A DNA stretch of 5,572 bases from Campylobacterales bacterium. GTDB taxonomy: Bacteria; Campylobacterota; Campylobacteria; Campylobacterales; QNZT01. The translations under genes were made by a program, and so were the position numbers. Below the pieces are notes generated by a model. That model was not told the DNA's origin and made no database searches. It saw nothing but the letters and a program-made list of their open reading frames with translations. Shown here one piece after another: positions 1 through 5,019 of this stretch; position 1 is the first letter of the stretch; each line of letters opens with the position of its first letter. Where the stretch lies: the NCBI GenBank assembly GCA_026985685.1, contig JALSQA010000017.1, positions 1 through 5,572 on the forward strand. Reading direction: 5' to 3'.

Positions 1-527
1 AACGCCGTGGATCTGTGCTAGTTGGCTATAAAGTTTTTCACTACCCTAAACAAGAATTAATTTTACCAAAACTTTATAGAGATATGATTATGAAAACATA
101 TCAACAGTTAAAGTTCCCAATTACTTTTACAAGTTCTAAGTCTATAAAAGAGACATCGCACCTTCATCTTTATTATCGTTATGAGCCTTTAGAAAATACA
201 GCTACTATTGTCATAGAATCATATGCTAAACATTTTAAACATAAATTTTTATTACTTTTAAATCAACTAAGAGCAAAACATTGTGACATGATCTACGCAC
301 ATATAAATCTAAATAATCTAATACAAATCGATAAAGTCATTAAAATACTTAATAACAGAGGCTTTTTTTATTGTGGTATATTATTTTTAGAGCATAAGAA
401 TCAAGATTATCTCTGTTTACAAAATAAGCATAGTATTCACATAGGCAAAAAAAATTTATTGTGTTATTCTGATTTTTGTAAAAATCTATTAGCATATATT
501 TACAAAGACGAACAACGTATTAAGTAA
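1..527 (+). CDS. C-terminal part of a probable ATP-binding/GNAT-type regulatory protein (5' end outside window)
   Basis: The reading frame is open to the left edge (first full codon at base 3, about 174 visible residues, TAA at 525-527). The GTG at 15 has no Shine-Dalgarno sequence, so the gene almost certainly starts upstream. The visible part begins RRGSVLVGYK and ends with a segment containing NNRGFFYCGILF and LLCYSDFCKNLLAYI. From memory, this resembles the last region of proteins that join an RsbW-like anti-sigma/histidine-kinase ATPase domain to a GNAT acetyltransferase-like domain. Those proteins carry 'QR.SV', 'ALGFFFAGI' and 'YS.FAKELLAYI' at equivalent places. Neither the ATPase nor the acetyltransferase active region lies in this window, so function cannot be confirmed. 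The product is probably cytoplasmic, with no membrane segment visible. It is not obviously linked to the translation genes. The family assignment is by recalled pattern only. Confidence 0.6.
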   Translation, partial: RRGSVLVGYKVFHYPKQELILPKLYRDMIMKTYQQLKFPITFTSSKSIKETSHLHLYYRYEPLENTATIVIESYAKHFKHKFLLLLNQLRAKHCDMIYAHINLNNLIQIDKVIKILNNRGFFYCGILFLEHKNQDYLCLQNKHSIHIGKKNLLCYSDFCKNLLAYIYKDEQRIK

Positions 528-534
528 AATGAGA

Positions 535-540
535 TAAAAT
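535..540 (+). promoter_or_regulatory. possible -10 element for the CopD-like membrane protein gene
   Basis: TAAAAT in the 40-base gap after the first gene is a fair sigma70 -10 match and would start transcription near 546, about 20 bases before the ATG. No -35 element is evident, which is usual for Campylobacterota promoters. In such AT-rich sequence this could be chance, and the gene could instead be read through from upstream. Confidence 0.3.
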
Positions 541-567
541 AACTCTTTTATAACGAAGGAGTATTTT

Positions 568-1059
568 ATGAGAGAATTTATAACCACATTTTTTGGACAA
601 TACGGAACAGTCATTGTTTTTTTTCACGTACTATCTGCTGTTATTTGGGTTGGAGGGATGATCGCAATTCATGTAGCCGTACACCCTAGTCTGCAAAGTA
701 TCGATAATCCAAAAATAAAGTTAGGCAAAACTTTACAAATTGTTGGAAAACTTTTTCACTTAGTTATTCCATTTATCATTTTACTTATTATTACTGCTGT
801 ATTTATGGCTGTAGGGCTAGGATTTAAAGGAACAAATCTTTATTGGCTTATTCATGTAAAAGAGAGCATCTGGACAATCATGACGATTAACTTTATCTAT
901 ATGTATATACAACGTGCAAAAGCACAAAAGTTATTTGACATAGGGGATTTAAAAGCTGCTAAAAAACGTGTTTTGTTATTACCCAATCTATTGCTACCAA
1001 TTAATATAATTTTGGGCTTAGGAGCGATTTATGCAGGTGTTACACTAAGAGGTATTTAA
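568..1059 (+). CDS. four-helix integral membrane protein, CopD/HemJ-like
   Basis: This 163-residue protein starts at ATG 568, six bases after a strong AAGGAG (556-561). Four hydrophobic stretches are visible at about residues 13-38, 62-85, 94-114 and 136-158. Helix 1 carries HVLSAVIWVGGM with His20 and Trp27. Further histidines sit at 35 and 39 (after helix 1), 64 (start of helix 2) and 96 (start of helix 3, IHVKES). A His followed by a W-x-GG-type helix 1, and a helix 3 beginning HxK, are reminiscent of CopD-domain copper/heme membrane proteins and of HemJ protoporphyrinogen oxidase. It is not a convincing match to either named family. A role in heme or metal handling at the inner membrane is therefore only a hint. 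The gene lies 40 bases after the preceding + strand gene and converges with rplT. Its last codons form one arm of a large hairpin. Confidence 0.75.
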   Translation: MREFITTFFGQYGTVIVFFHVLSAVIWVGGMIAIHVAVHPSLQSIDNPKIKLGKTLQIVGKLFHLVIPFIILLIITAVFMAVGLGFKGTNLYWLIHVKESIWTIMTINFIYMYIQRAKAQKLFDIGDLKAAKKRVLLLPNLLLPINIILGLGAIYAGVTLRGI

Positions 1060-1091
1060 CTTCTTAGCGTAACAGAATATATAGTTTTTTT
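1038..1091 (+). terminator. terminator-like hairpin between the convergent genes
   Basis: Bases 1038-1053 pair with 1059-1074 around the loop ATTTA (1054-1058). This makes a 16-position stem with one A/C mismatch (1044/1068) and one G-U pair (1051/1061) when read as + strand RNA. A run of seven T follows at 1085-1091, ten bases beyond the stem, further away than in a classical intrinsic terminator. The stem includes the last codons and the stop (1057-1059) of the membrane-protein gene. On the - strand the same stem forms after rplT with no T-run, so it may serve as an RNA 3'-end stabiliser or a two-way block. Confidence 0.55.
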
Positions 1092-1440
1092 ATAGTGCAG
1101 CTTTTGCTGCTTCTACTACTTTTGTAAACGCTGATGCATCATTCATAGCCATATCAGCTAAAATTTTTCTATCTAGTTCAATACCAGCTTTGTTTAATCC
1201 ATTTATGAATTTTGAATAACTTAAGCCATTTAATCTACAAGCTGCATTAATTCTAGTGATCCAAAGTCTTCTAAAATCTCTTTTCTTTTGTCTTCTATCT
1301 CTATATGCATAAACTAAAGATCTCTCTAGTTGTTCTTTTGCTTTTCTAAAATGTTTTCTTCTACCACTATAGAAACCTCTGGCTTGTTTTAGAAGTTTTT
1401 TATGTCTTCTTCTTCTGACTACACCTGTTTTTACTCTCAT
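1090..1440 (-). CDS. rplT: 50S ribosomal protein L20
   Basis: This 116-residue basic protein is typical full-length L20, an early-binding 23S rRNA protein needed for large-subunit assembly. The N-terminal extension is very basic (RRRRHKK at 9-15, then KQARGFYSGRRKHFRKAKEQ at 18-37), as expected for the RNA-threading tail. The globular part contains RDRRQKKRDFRRLWITRINA (47-66) and LSYSKFINGL (73-82), both L20 hallmarks. ATG at 1438-1440 follows AAGGA (1448-1452 on the complement) by seven bases. It is the last gene of the - strand block, 99 bases after rpmI, with two small hairpins in between. In E. coli and Bacillus, L20 represses its own operon by binding mRNA. Whether the hairpins here do that job is inference. 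Its stop overlaps the T-run of the convergent hairpin. Confidence 0.98.
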   Translation of the reverse strand: MRVKTGVVRRRRHKKLLKQARGFYSGRRKHFRKAKEQLERSLVYAYRDRRQKKRDFRRLWITRINAACRLNGLSYSKFINGLNKAGIELDRKILADMAMNDASAFTKVVEAAKAAL

Positions 1441-1539
1441 GTTTTTTTCCTTAACCTTAATATTTTGGTGTCATGCCTAGCATGATCTTGTCCCGCTTGG
1501 GAGGAAATGTATTGATTTTTATATCAAAAACTATTTTTA
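1441..1539 (-). promoter_or_regulatory. structured rpmI-rplT spacer with two hairpins
   Basis: The 99-base spacer holds a perfect 6-bp hairpin (1471-1476 with 1480-1485, loop CTA) and a 4-bp G/C-rich hairpin (1491-1494 with 1499-1502, loop GCTT) only five bases apart. The 1468-1505 stretch is clearly richer in G+C than its surroundings. The rplT Shine-Dalgarno sequence lies at 1448-1452, about 20 bases beyond the first hairpin in the mRNA. The pair could be an L20 operator, an RNA-processing site or a small dispersed palindromic repeat. The sequence alone does not decide between these. Confidence 0.45.
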
Positions 1540-1734
1540 CTATTTTCCTAAAAGCTCTTTAACTTGACCAATATCACTTTTTGCAACAACTTGCGGTGAT
1601 CTTAATCCAACTTTTCGTTTTTGGTCTTTTTTGGTCAAAATATGACTTCTATAAGCAGACCCTCTTTTGATACTACCGTTTTTTTTCACTTTAAAACGTT
1701 TTGCAGCACCACGATGTGTTTTCATCTTTGGCAT
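1540..1734 (-). CDS. rpmI: 50S ribosomal protein L35
   Basis: This 64-residue basic protein has the canonical L35 start MPKMKTHRGAAKRFKV, then SHILTKKDQKRKVGLR (30-45) and a short C-terminal helix ending in LLGK. Its length matches the family (about 64-66). L35 is a small 23S rRNA-binding protein of the large subunit. ATG at 1732-1734 has a strong AAGGAG Shine-Dalgarno (complement of 1740-1745) five bases upstream. It precedes rplT in the usual order. A 148-base spacer separates it from infC, with two TATAAT boxes and a possible anti-Shine-Dalgarno, so it may have its own promoter and translational control. Confidence 0.98.
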   Translation of the reverse strand: MPKMKTHRGAAKRFKVKKNGSIKRGSAYRSHILTKKDQKRKVGLRSPQVVAKSDIGQVKELLGK

Positions 1735-1739
1735 TTTAT

Positions 1740-1783
1740 CTCCTTTATATTATTTAAAAGCACTTTTATATACTTTTAAGGAG
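1740..1783 (-). promoter_or_regulatory. possible structure masking the rpmI Shine-Dalgarno
   Basis: In the mRNA, CTCCTT (complement of 1778-1783) is exactly complementary to the rpmI AAGGAG (complement of 1740-1745). Directly inside this outer helix, AAAAG (complement of 1773-1777) can pair with CTTTT (complement of 1756-1760). This leaves a ten-base bulge on the Shine-Dalgarno side and a 12-base loop. The inner helix is only A/T plus one G-C pair, so stability is modest. The idea is a sequestered ribosome-binding site and is inferred from base pairing only. Confidence 0.35.
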
Positions 1784-1787
1784 TGCA

Positions 1788-1793
1788 ATTATA
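1788..1793 (-). promoter_or_regulatory. candidate -10 box (TATAAT) proximal to rpmI
   Basis: A perfect TATAAT on the - strand lies about 53 bases before the rpmI ATG and predicts a start near 1781. No -35 is recognisable, but it is preceded by an A-rich stretch, and Campylobacterota promoters often rely on the -10 box alone. Such a start would remove most of the CTCCTT anti-Shine-Dalgarno from the transcript. Confidence 0.45.
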
Positions 1794-1829
1794 TCTTTTT
1801 TTCTTGATTATTGGCTTAAATATAGTTAG

Positions 1830-1835
1830 ATTATA
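1830..1835 (-). promoter_or_regulatory. candidate -10 box (TATAAT) distal to rpmI
   Basis: This is a second perfect TATAAT on the - strand, 42 bases upstream of the proximal one, predicting a start near 1823. It lies just after the hairpin that follows infC and has no clear -35. Transcripts from here would contain the whole possible anti-Shine-Dalgarno structure before rpmI. Confidence 0.35.
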
Positions 1836-1849
1836 GAAGTTATGGGATT

Positions 1850-1875
1850 AGGCGATCGTTATGACCGCCTTTTTT
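1850..1875. terminator. hairpin after infC with the T-tract facing the + direction
   Basis: Bases 1850-1857 pair with 1863-1870 around a five-base loop (GTTAT). Read as - strand RNA, the eight pairs include one G-U and no mismatch. Read as + strand RNA, that position is an A/C mismatch, but the stem runs directly into six T (1870-1875). After infC on the - strand there is an A-tract before the stem and no U-tract after it. It could be an mRNA 3'-end or processing hairpin for thrS-infC, or a block on antisense transcription. Confidence 0.45.
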
Positions 1876-1882
1876 AAAAGAG

Positions 1883-2422
1883 TTATTTATCTTTGTCTTT
1901 TTTAGGCACTACATACATATTTACATAGCGACCTTCAAATTTTGGCTCATTTTCTTTAGTAGCGATATCTTCTACCATTGGCCATACACGATTAAGTACA
2001 TCTTTCCCTGCTTGAGGATTAGCCATTTCACGACCTCTAAGAAATACTCTAAATTTTACATGCTTTCCTGCCTGTAAAAATTCTCTTGCATGTTTTACTT
2101 TGTAATTTATATCATTTTCAGCAATTTTAACAGATAATTTAATCTCTTTGACTTCAATTTTCTTCTGTTTTTTCTTTGCCTCTTTTTTCTTCTTCTCTTC
2201 TTGGTATTTAAATTTACCATAATCCATAATTTTTACAACCGGTGGTTTTGCGGTTGGTGCGATCAAAACCAGATCCAGACCTTTTTCCTGTGCAATATCC
2301 AATGCTTCATCAGAAGAGATAATACCATATTGAGTACCATCATCTCCCATACATCTAACCTCAGGAAGTCTAATATCCTCATTTAATTTTGTTTCGTCTT
2401 TTTTGCTTCTGCCTCTATTCAA
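1883..2422 (-). CDS. infC: translation initiation factor IF-3
   Basis: This 179-residue protein has both IF3 domains. The N-domain runs from NEDIRLPEVRCMGDDG to the signature KIMDYGKFKYQ (64-74). A lysine-rich linker follows (77-88). The C-domain contains EIKLSVKIAENDINYKVKHA (93-112), VKFRVFLRGREMA (122-134) and the closing FEGRYVNM (162-169). IF3 binds the 30S subunit, prevents premature 50S joining and checks start-codon/initiator-tRNA pairing. The start is TTG at 2420-2422. An in-frame TGA lies four codons upstream and TTG is the only start codon between, with GAGG seven bases before it. The start overlaps the thrS stop by four bases (TTGA), suggesting translational coupling. A non-ATG start recalls the AUU start of E. 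coli infC, but UUG is not the class IF3 normally discriminates against, so the same autoregulation should not be assumed. Confidence 0.97.
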   Translation of the reverse strand: MNRGRSKKDETKLNEDIRLPEVRCMGDDGTQYGIISSDEALDIAQEKGLDLVLIAPTAKPPVVKIMDYGKFKYQEEKKKKEAKKKQKKIEVKEIKLSVKIAENDINYKVKHAREFLQAGKHVKFRVFLRGREMANPQAGKDVLNRVWPMVEDIATKENEPKFEGRYVNMYVVPKKDKDK

Positions 2423-4257
2423 AAGTGTACCTCATTCATTTTTTCCTTTACTAATGTATAAAATTCTTCTTTACTAAGATTGTACTGCTGGCGACTTCGT
2501 CTGTCTCTGACAGCCACACTTTTAGTTTCAACCTCTTCATCTCCCAAAACCAAGATCATCGGAACTCTCTGTTTTTCAGCGATTCTAATTCTTTTGTTTA
2601 GGCTTTCATTCCTCGATGAAACCTCAACATCTATTCCCATATCTATCAACTCACTTTGTAATACTTTTGCATACTCAACATGTGTTGGTGCAATTGGAAC
2701 AATCACTATTTGAGTTGGTGCAATAAAAAATGGAAATTCACCACTGACATGCTCTGTTAAAATTCCAATAAACCTCTCAAATGAACCTAAAATTGCACGA
2801 TGCAACATTACAGGTCGTGCTTTTTCATTATTTTCATCTGTGTATTCTAACTCAAATCTTTCAGGAAGATTAAAGTCTACTTGAATTGTACCACATTGCC
2901 ACTTACGCTTAAGTGAATCTTTTATTTTAATATCAATTTTTGGACCATAAAATGCTCCACCACCTTCATCAATACCATAAGAAATACCATTTTCATCAAG
3001 TGCATCTTTAAGACCTTGTGTTGCCGTCTCCCAAATAGATTCATCACCGATAGCTTTATCTGGTCTAGTTGAAACTTCTAATTCATATTCAAATCCAAAA
3101 CTTTGCATCAAATCATCCACAAAACCTAAAACTTCAATCACACTATCTTTGATTTGGTTTGGCATACAATAAATATGAGCATCATCTTGAGTAAATTCTC
3201 TTACCCTGAAAAGACCATGAAGTGCACCACTCATTTCATGGCGATGTACTACACCATACTCAAAAAATTTCAACGGTAAATCTCGATACGAACGTAACTC
3301 ACTTTGATAAATTTTGATATGTCCTACACAGTTCATAGGCTTAATACCATACTCAACAATTTTAGGATTTTCATCATCTCCTTCATTTATTTGAGTAAAG
3401 TACATATTTTCACCATAATTATCGTAGTGACCACTTATCTTCCAAGCTTCACTCTTCAAAAGTTCTGGTCCTCTAACTGGTTCATAGCCTCTTTTTCTGT
3501 GTGCAGTATATAAAAGTGCTTCAAGTCTACTTCTTAGTCTTGCACCTGCTGGCAACCATAAAGGAAGTCCTGCCCCAATACTCTCATCAAAAGTAAAAAG
3601 TTTCAACTCTTTACCCAATTTTCTATGATCCCTTTTTTTAGCTTCTTCAATAAAAAGCAAATATTCTTTTAAACTCTCTTTGTCTGCAAAAGCTGTTCCA
3701 TAGATACGTGTAAGCATCTCTTTATCGCTATCGCCTCCCAAGTAGGCTCCTGCAACACGCATTAGCTTAAAGTTATGTAAAAGTTTAGTATTTGGAACAT
3801 GAGGTCCACGACATAAATCTTCAAAATCACCTTGTTTATATGTTGTAAGTTTATCATCTTCAATTCGTTTTAAAACTTCTTGTTTTAAATCATCATCTGC
3901 AAATTTTTGACTAATTTCATCTTTTGTAAAAGTATGCTTCTGGATTGAAAACTTTTTCTTGATAAGCTCTTTCATCTTTTTTTCAATTTTTTTCAAATCG
4001 GCATCTGTAATAGGCTCATCTGTTCTAAAATCATAATAAAAACCATCTTCTATCACAGGACCAACAAAAAATTTTGCTTCAGGATATAGTGCTTTAATCG
4101 CCTGTGCCATAAGGTGTGCCGTAGAGTGTCTGATAATTTCTAATGCCTGGGGTGAATTATCATAATATATATTTTCACCTTCTATATTTTCTAATGCAGC
4201 AGTTTGTGTATCATAAATAACACCATCTTTTTGAATACCTATTACAATCTTTTCCAC
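2419..4257 (-). CDS. thrS: threonyl-tRNA synthetase
   Basis: This 612-residue class II aminoacyl-tRNA synthetase charges tRNA-Thr. The editing domain shows H44-STA-H48 and C149-RGP-H153, the four editing-site residues of bacterial ThrRS. The catalytic core has the expected zinc ligands C310 (in PMNCVGH), H361 (in DDAHIYC) and H486 (in MLHRAI). It also has the motif 2 region (HRHEMSGALHGLFRVREF) and motif 3 (GSFERFIGIL, 491-500). The anticodon-binding domain occupies about 513-612. The HxxxH motif is about 29 residues nearer the N-terminus than in E. coli ThrRS, so the TGS domain is largely missing, as is usual in Helicobacter and Campylobacter. The start is GTG at 4255-4257. An in-frame TAA lies five codons upstream, and GAGG is five bases before it. 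The ATG four bases earlier is out of frame. It overlaps infC by four bases. Confidence 0.98.
   Translation of the reverse strand: MEKIVIGIQKDGVIYDTQTAALENIEGENIYYDNSPQALEIIRHSTAHLMAQAIKALYPEAKFFVGPVIEDGFYYDFRTDEPITDADLKKIEKKMKELIKKKFSIQKHTFTKDEISQKFADDDLKQEVLKRIEDDKLTTYKQGDFEDLCRGPHVPNTKLLHNFKLMRVAGAYLGGDSDKEMLTRIYGTAFADKESLKEYLLFIEEAKKRDHRKLGKELKLFTFDESIGAGLPLWLPAGARLRSRLEALLYTAHRKRGYEPVRGPELLKSEAWKISGHYDNYGENMYFTQINEGDDENPKIVEYGIKPMNCVGHIKIYQSELRSYRDLPLKFFEYGVVHRHEMSGALHGLFRVREFTQDDAHIYCMPNQIKDSVIEVLGFVDDLMQSFGFEYELEVSTRPDKAIGDESIWETATQGLKDALDENGISYGIDEGGGAFYGPKIDIKIKDSLKRKWQCGTIQVDFNLPERFELEYTDENNEKARPVMLHRAILGSFERFIGILTEHVSGEFPFFIAPTQIVIVPIAPTHVEYAKVLQSELIDMGIDVEVSSRNESLNKRIRIAEKQRVPMILVLGDEEVETKSVAVRDRRSRQQYNLSKEEFYTLVKEKMNEVHF
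2428..2436 (-). promoter_or_regulatory. infC ribosome-binding site inside the thrS 3' end
   Basis: AATGAGGTA on the - strand supplies GAGG seven bases before the infC TTG start and encodes part of the last ThrS residues. The identical nine bases precede thrS (4261-4269). This site is what fixes TTG as the infC start. Confidence 0.75.
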
Positions 4258-4260
4258 GCA

Positions 4261-4269
4261 TACCTCATT
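4261..4269 (-). promoter_or_regulatory. thrS ribosome-binding site
   Basis: AATGAGGTA on the - strand places GAGG five bases before the GTG start of thrS. The same nine bases serve infC at 2428-2436. A nearby out-of-frame ATG (4259-4261 on the complement) starts inside this site and should not be mistaken for the thrS start. Confidence 0.7.
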
Positions 4270-4289
4270 TTAAATTTTTCAATACTTTA

Positions 4290-4295
4290 ATCATA
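4290..4295 (-). promoter_or_regulatory. candidate -10 box for thrS-infC
   Basis: TATGAT on the - strand would start transcription near 4283, giving a leader of about 26 bases before the GTG. The upstream sequence is A/T-rich with no -35 consensus, as is common in this phylum. Read-through from the tRNA is an alternative source of thrS mRNA. Confidence 0.4.
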
Positions 4296-4364
4296 TATAA
4301 ATATCGACACAATTATCCATTTTTTTATATCACAAAAATATTGTAAACTTTTTTTATTTGAAAA

Positions 4365-4440
4365 TGGTGGCCACGATTGGACTTGAACCAACGACCACTA
4401 CCATGTCAAGGTAGTGCTCTACCAACTGAGCTACGCGACC
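4365..4440 (-). tRNA. tRNA-Val (anticodon GAC)
   Basis: A complete 76-base cloverleaf ends in an encoded CCA (complement of 4365-4367). The acceptor arm GGTCGCG pairs with CGTGGCC, including G-U pairs. The D arm is GCTC/GAGC with loop AGTTGGTA. The anticodon arm is CTACC/GGTAG with loop TTGACAT, placing GAC at 4405-4407 (complement). The variable loop is five bases. The T arm is GTTGG/CCAAT with loop TTCAAGT. Anticodon GAC reads GUC and GUU valine codons. It stands alone between lspA and thrS on the same strand, about 108 bases before thrS. Confidence 0.97.
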
Positions 4441-4451
4441 ATAAAAGCAGT

Positions 4452-4457
4452 ATCTTA
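4452..4457 (-). promoter_or_regulatory. candidate -10 box for tRNA-Val
   Basis: TAAGAT on the - strand ends 11 bases before the mature tRNA 5' end, predicting a primary transcript with about five extra 5' bases. No -35 is recognisable. This is a plausible but weak call. Confidence 0.35.
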
Positions 4458-4505
4458 TCGAAAACATAATTTATATTTTCTTAGAATTTATAAGGATATT
4501 TTATT

Positions 4506-4531
4506 AAGGGCAGGAATTCTACCCTTTTTTT
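4506..4531. terminator. hairpin after lspA with the T-tract facing the + direction
   Basis: Bases 4506-4513 pair with 4519-4526 around the loop GAATT. As - strand RNA the stem is eight pairs with one G-U and no mismatch. As + strand RNA that position is a C/A mismatch, followed directly by seven T (4525-4531). Relative to lspA (- strand) there is an A-tract before the stem and no U-tract after it. It has the same design as the hairpin after infC. It may mark the 3' end of the glmM-lspA mRNA or stop antisense transcription. Confidence 0.5.
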
Positions 4532-4557
4532 CTTTATATAAACAAAATGTATGTAGA

Positions 4558-5019
4558 TTAATTGTTTATTTTTACTTTTTTGTCATGATTTTGAAAACTA
4601 ATGATCAAAATCAATAAAACACCCAAATCTATCATGACATCTGCGAAGTTAAAAATAGCAAAATCAAATCCACAGTGCCAATAAACATAATCAACAACAC
4701 CACCGTGTAAAAATCTATCTAGTAAATTACTAACACCTCCACCCATCAACAAGCCCAAAGGAAATGCATATTGTTTAATACTCTCTCTTTGCCAAAAAAT
4801 ATATCCTAAGACTATCGAAATAAGTCCTGTTTGAATATACTTTAGATTTTCACCCAAAAAAGCAAACATGGAAAATGCTACACCTTTATTGAGTGTAAAA
4901 TTTAGTGATATACATTTACTATTCCAGTCAAACCCACCTAAAAAAAATGATTTTATAATTTGATCTAAAATAAATACAACTATAAAAGCACTAAAAAATT
5001 TCAAAAAAAACTTATCCAT
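4558..5019 (-). CDS. lspA: lipoprotein signal peptidase (signal peptidase II)
   Basis: This 153-residue inner-membrane aspartyl protease cleaves the signal peptide of prolipoproteins after diacylglyceryl modification of the +1 cysteine. Four hydrophobic helices are visible at about 8-28, 58-76, 84-102 and 122-141. Family motifs are LDQIIK (18-23, with conserved Asp19), LNKGVAFS (43-50), GGGVSNLLDR (93-102, with Asn98, Asp101 and Arg102), VVDY (108-111) and FNFADV (123-128). By comparison with solved LspA structures, the catalytic pair is Asp110 and Asp127. ATG at 5017-5019 overlaps the glmM stop by eight bases, with AAGG (in TAAGG, complement of 5026-5030) six bases upstream. Translational coupling with glmM is likely. 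Length is at the short end of normal. Confidence 0.97.
   Translation of the reverse strand: MDKFFLKFFSAFIVVFILDQIIKSFFLGGFDWNSKCISLNFTLNKGVAFSMFAFLGENLKYIQTGLISIVLGYIFWQRESIKQYAFPLGLLMGGGVSNLLDRFLHGGVVDYVYWHCGFDFAIFNFADVMIDLGVLLILIISFQNHDKKVKINN

Noticed and set aside
15..17. GTG as the start of a 170-residue gene.
   Set aside because: The frame is open to the window edge, no Shine-Dalgarno precedes the GTG, and the upstream residues RRGS fit the family pattern, so the gene is cut by the window.
1097..1110. GCAGC-TTTT-GCTGC hairpin near the end of rplT, considered as a terminator.
   Set aside because: It lies within the Ala/Lys codons of the L20 C-terminus and has no following T-run on either strand. 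The codon pattern explains it.
2160..2210. Long pyrimidine-rich tract (purine-rich on the coding strand), considered as a low-complexity or structural repeat.
   Set aside because: It encodes the lysine/glutamate-rich linker of IF3, a normal property of the family.
2201..3513. Several short + strand open frames opposite infC and thrS.
   Set aside because: They are antisense to strongly conserved coding sequence, with composition explained by the opposite strand and no start signals.
4332..4355. ACAA/TTGT inverted repeat followed by seven T between tRNA-Val and thrS, considered as a + strand terminator.
   Set aside because: The stem is only four weak pairs and the T-run is four bases away, with no + strand gene nearby. 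This is expected by chance in A/T-rich DNA.
4414..4617. A 67-codon + strand open frame running from inside the tRNA into the lspA 3' end.
   Set aside because: It overlaps a confident tRNA antisense, has no ribosome-binding site and has no recognisable protein features.
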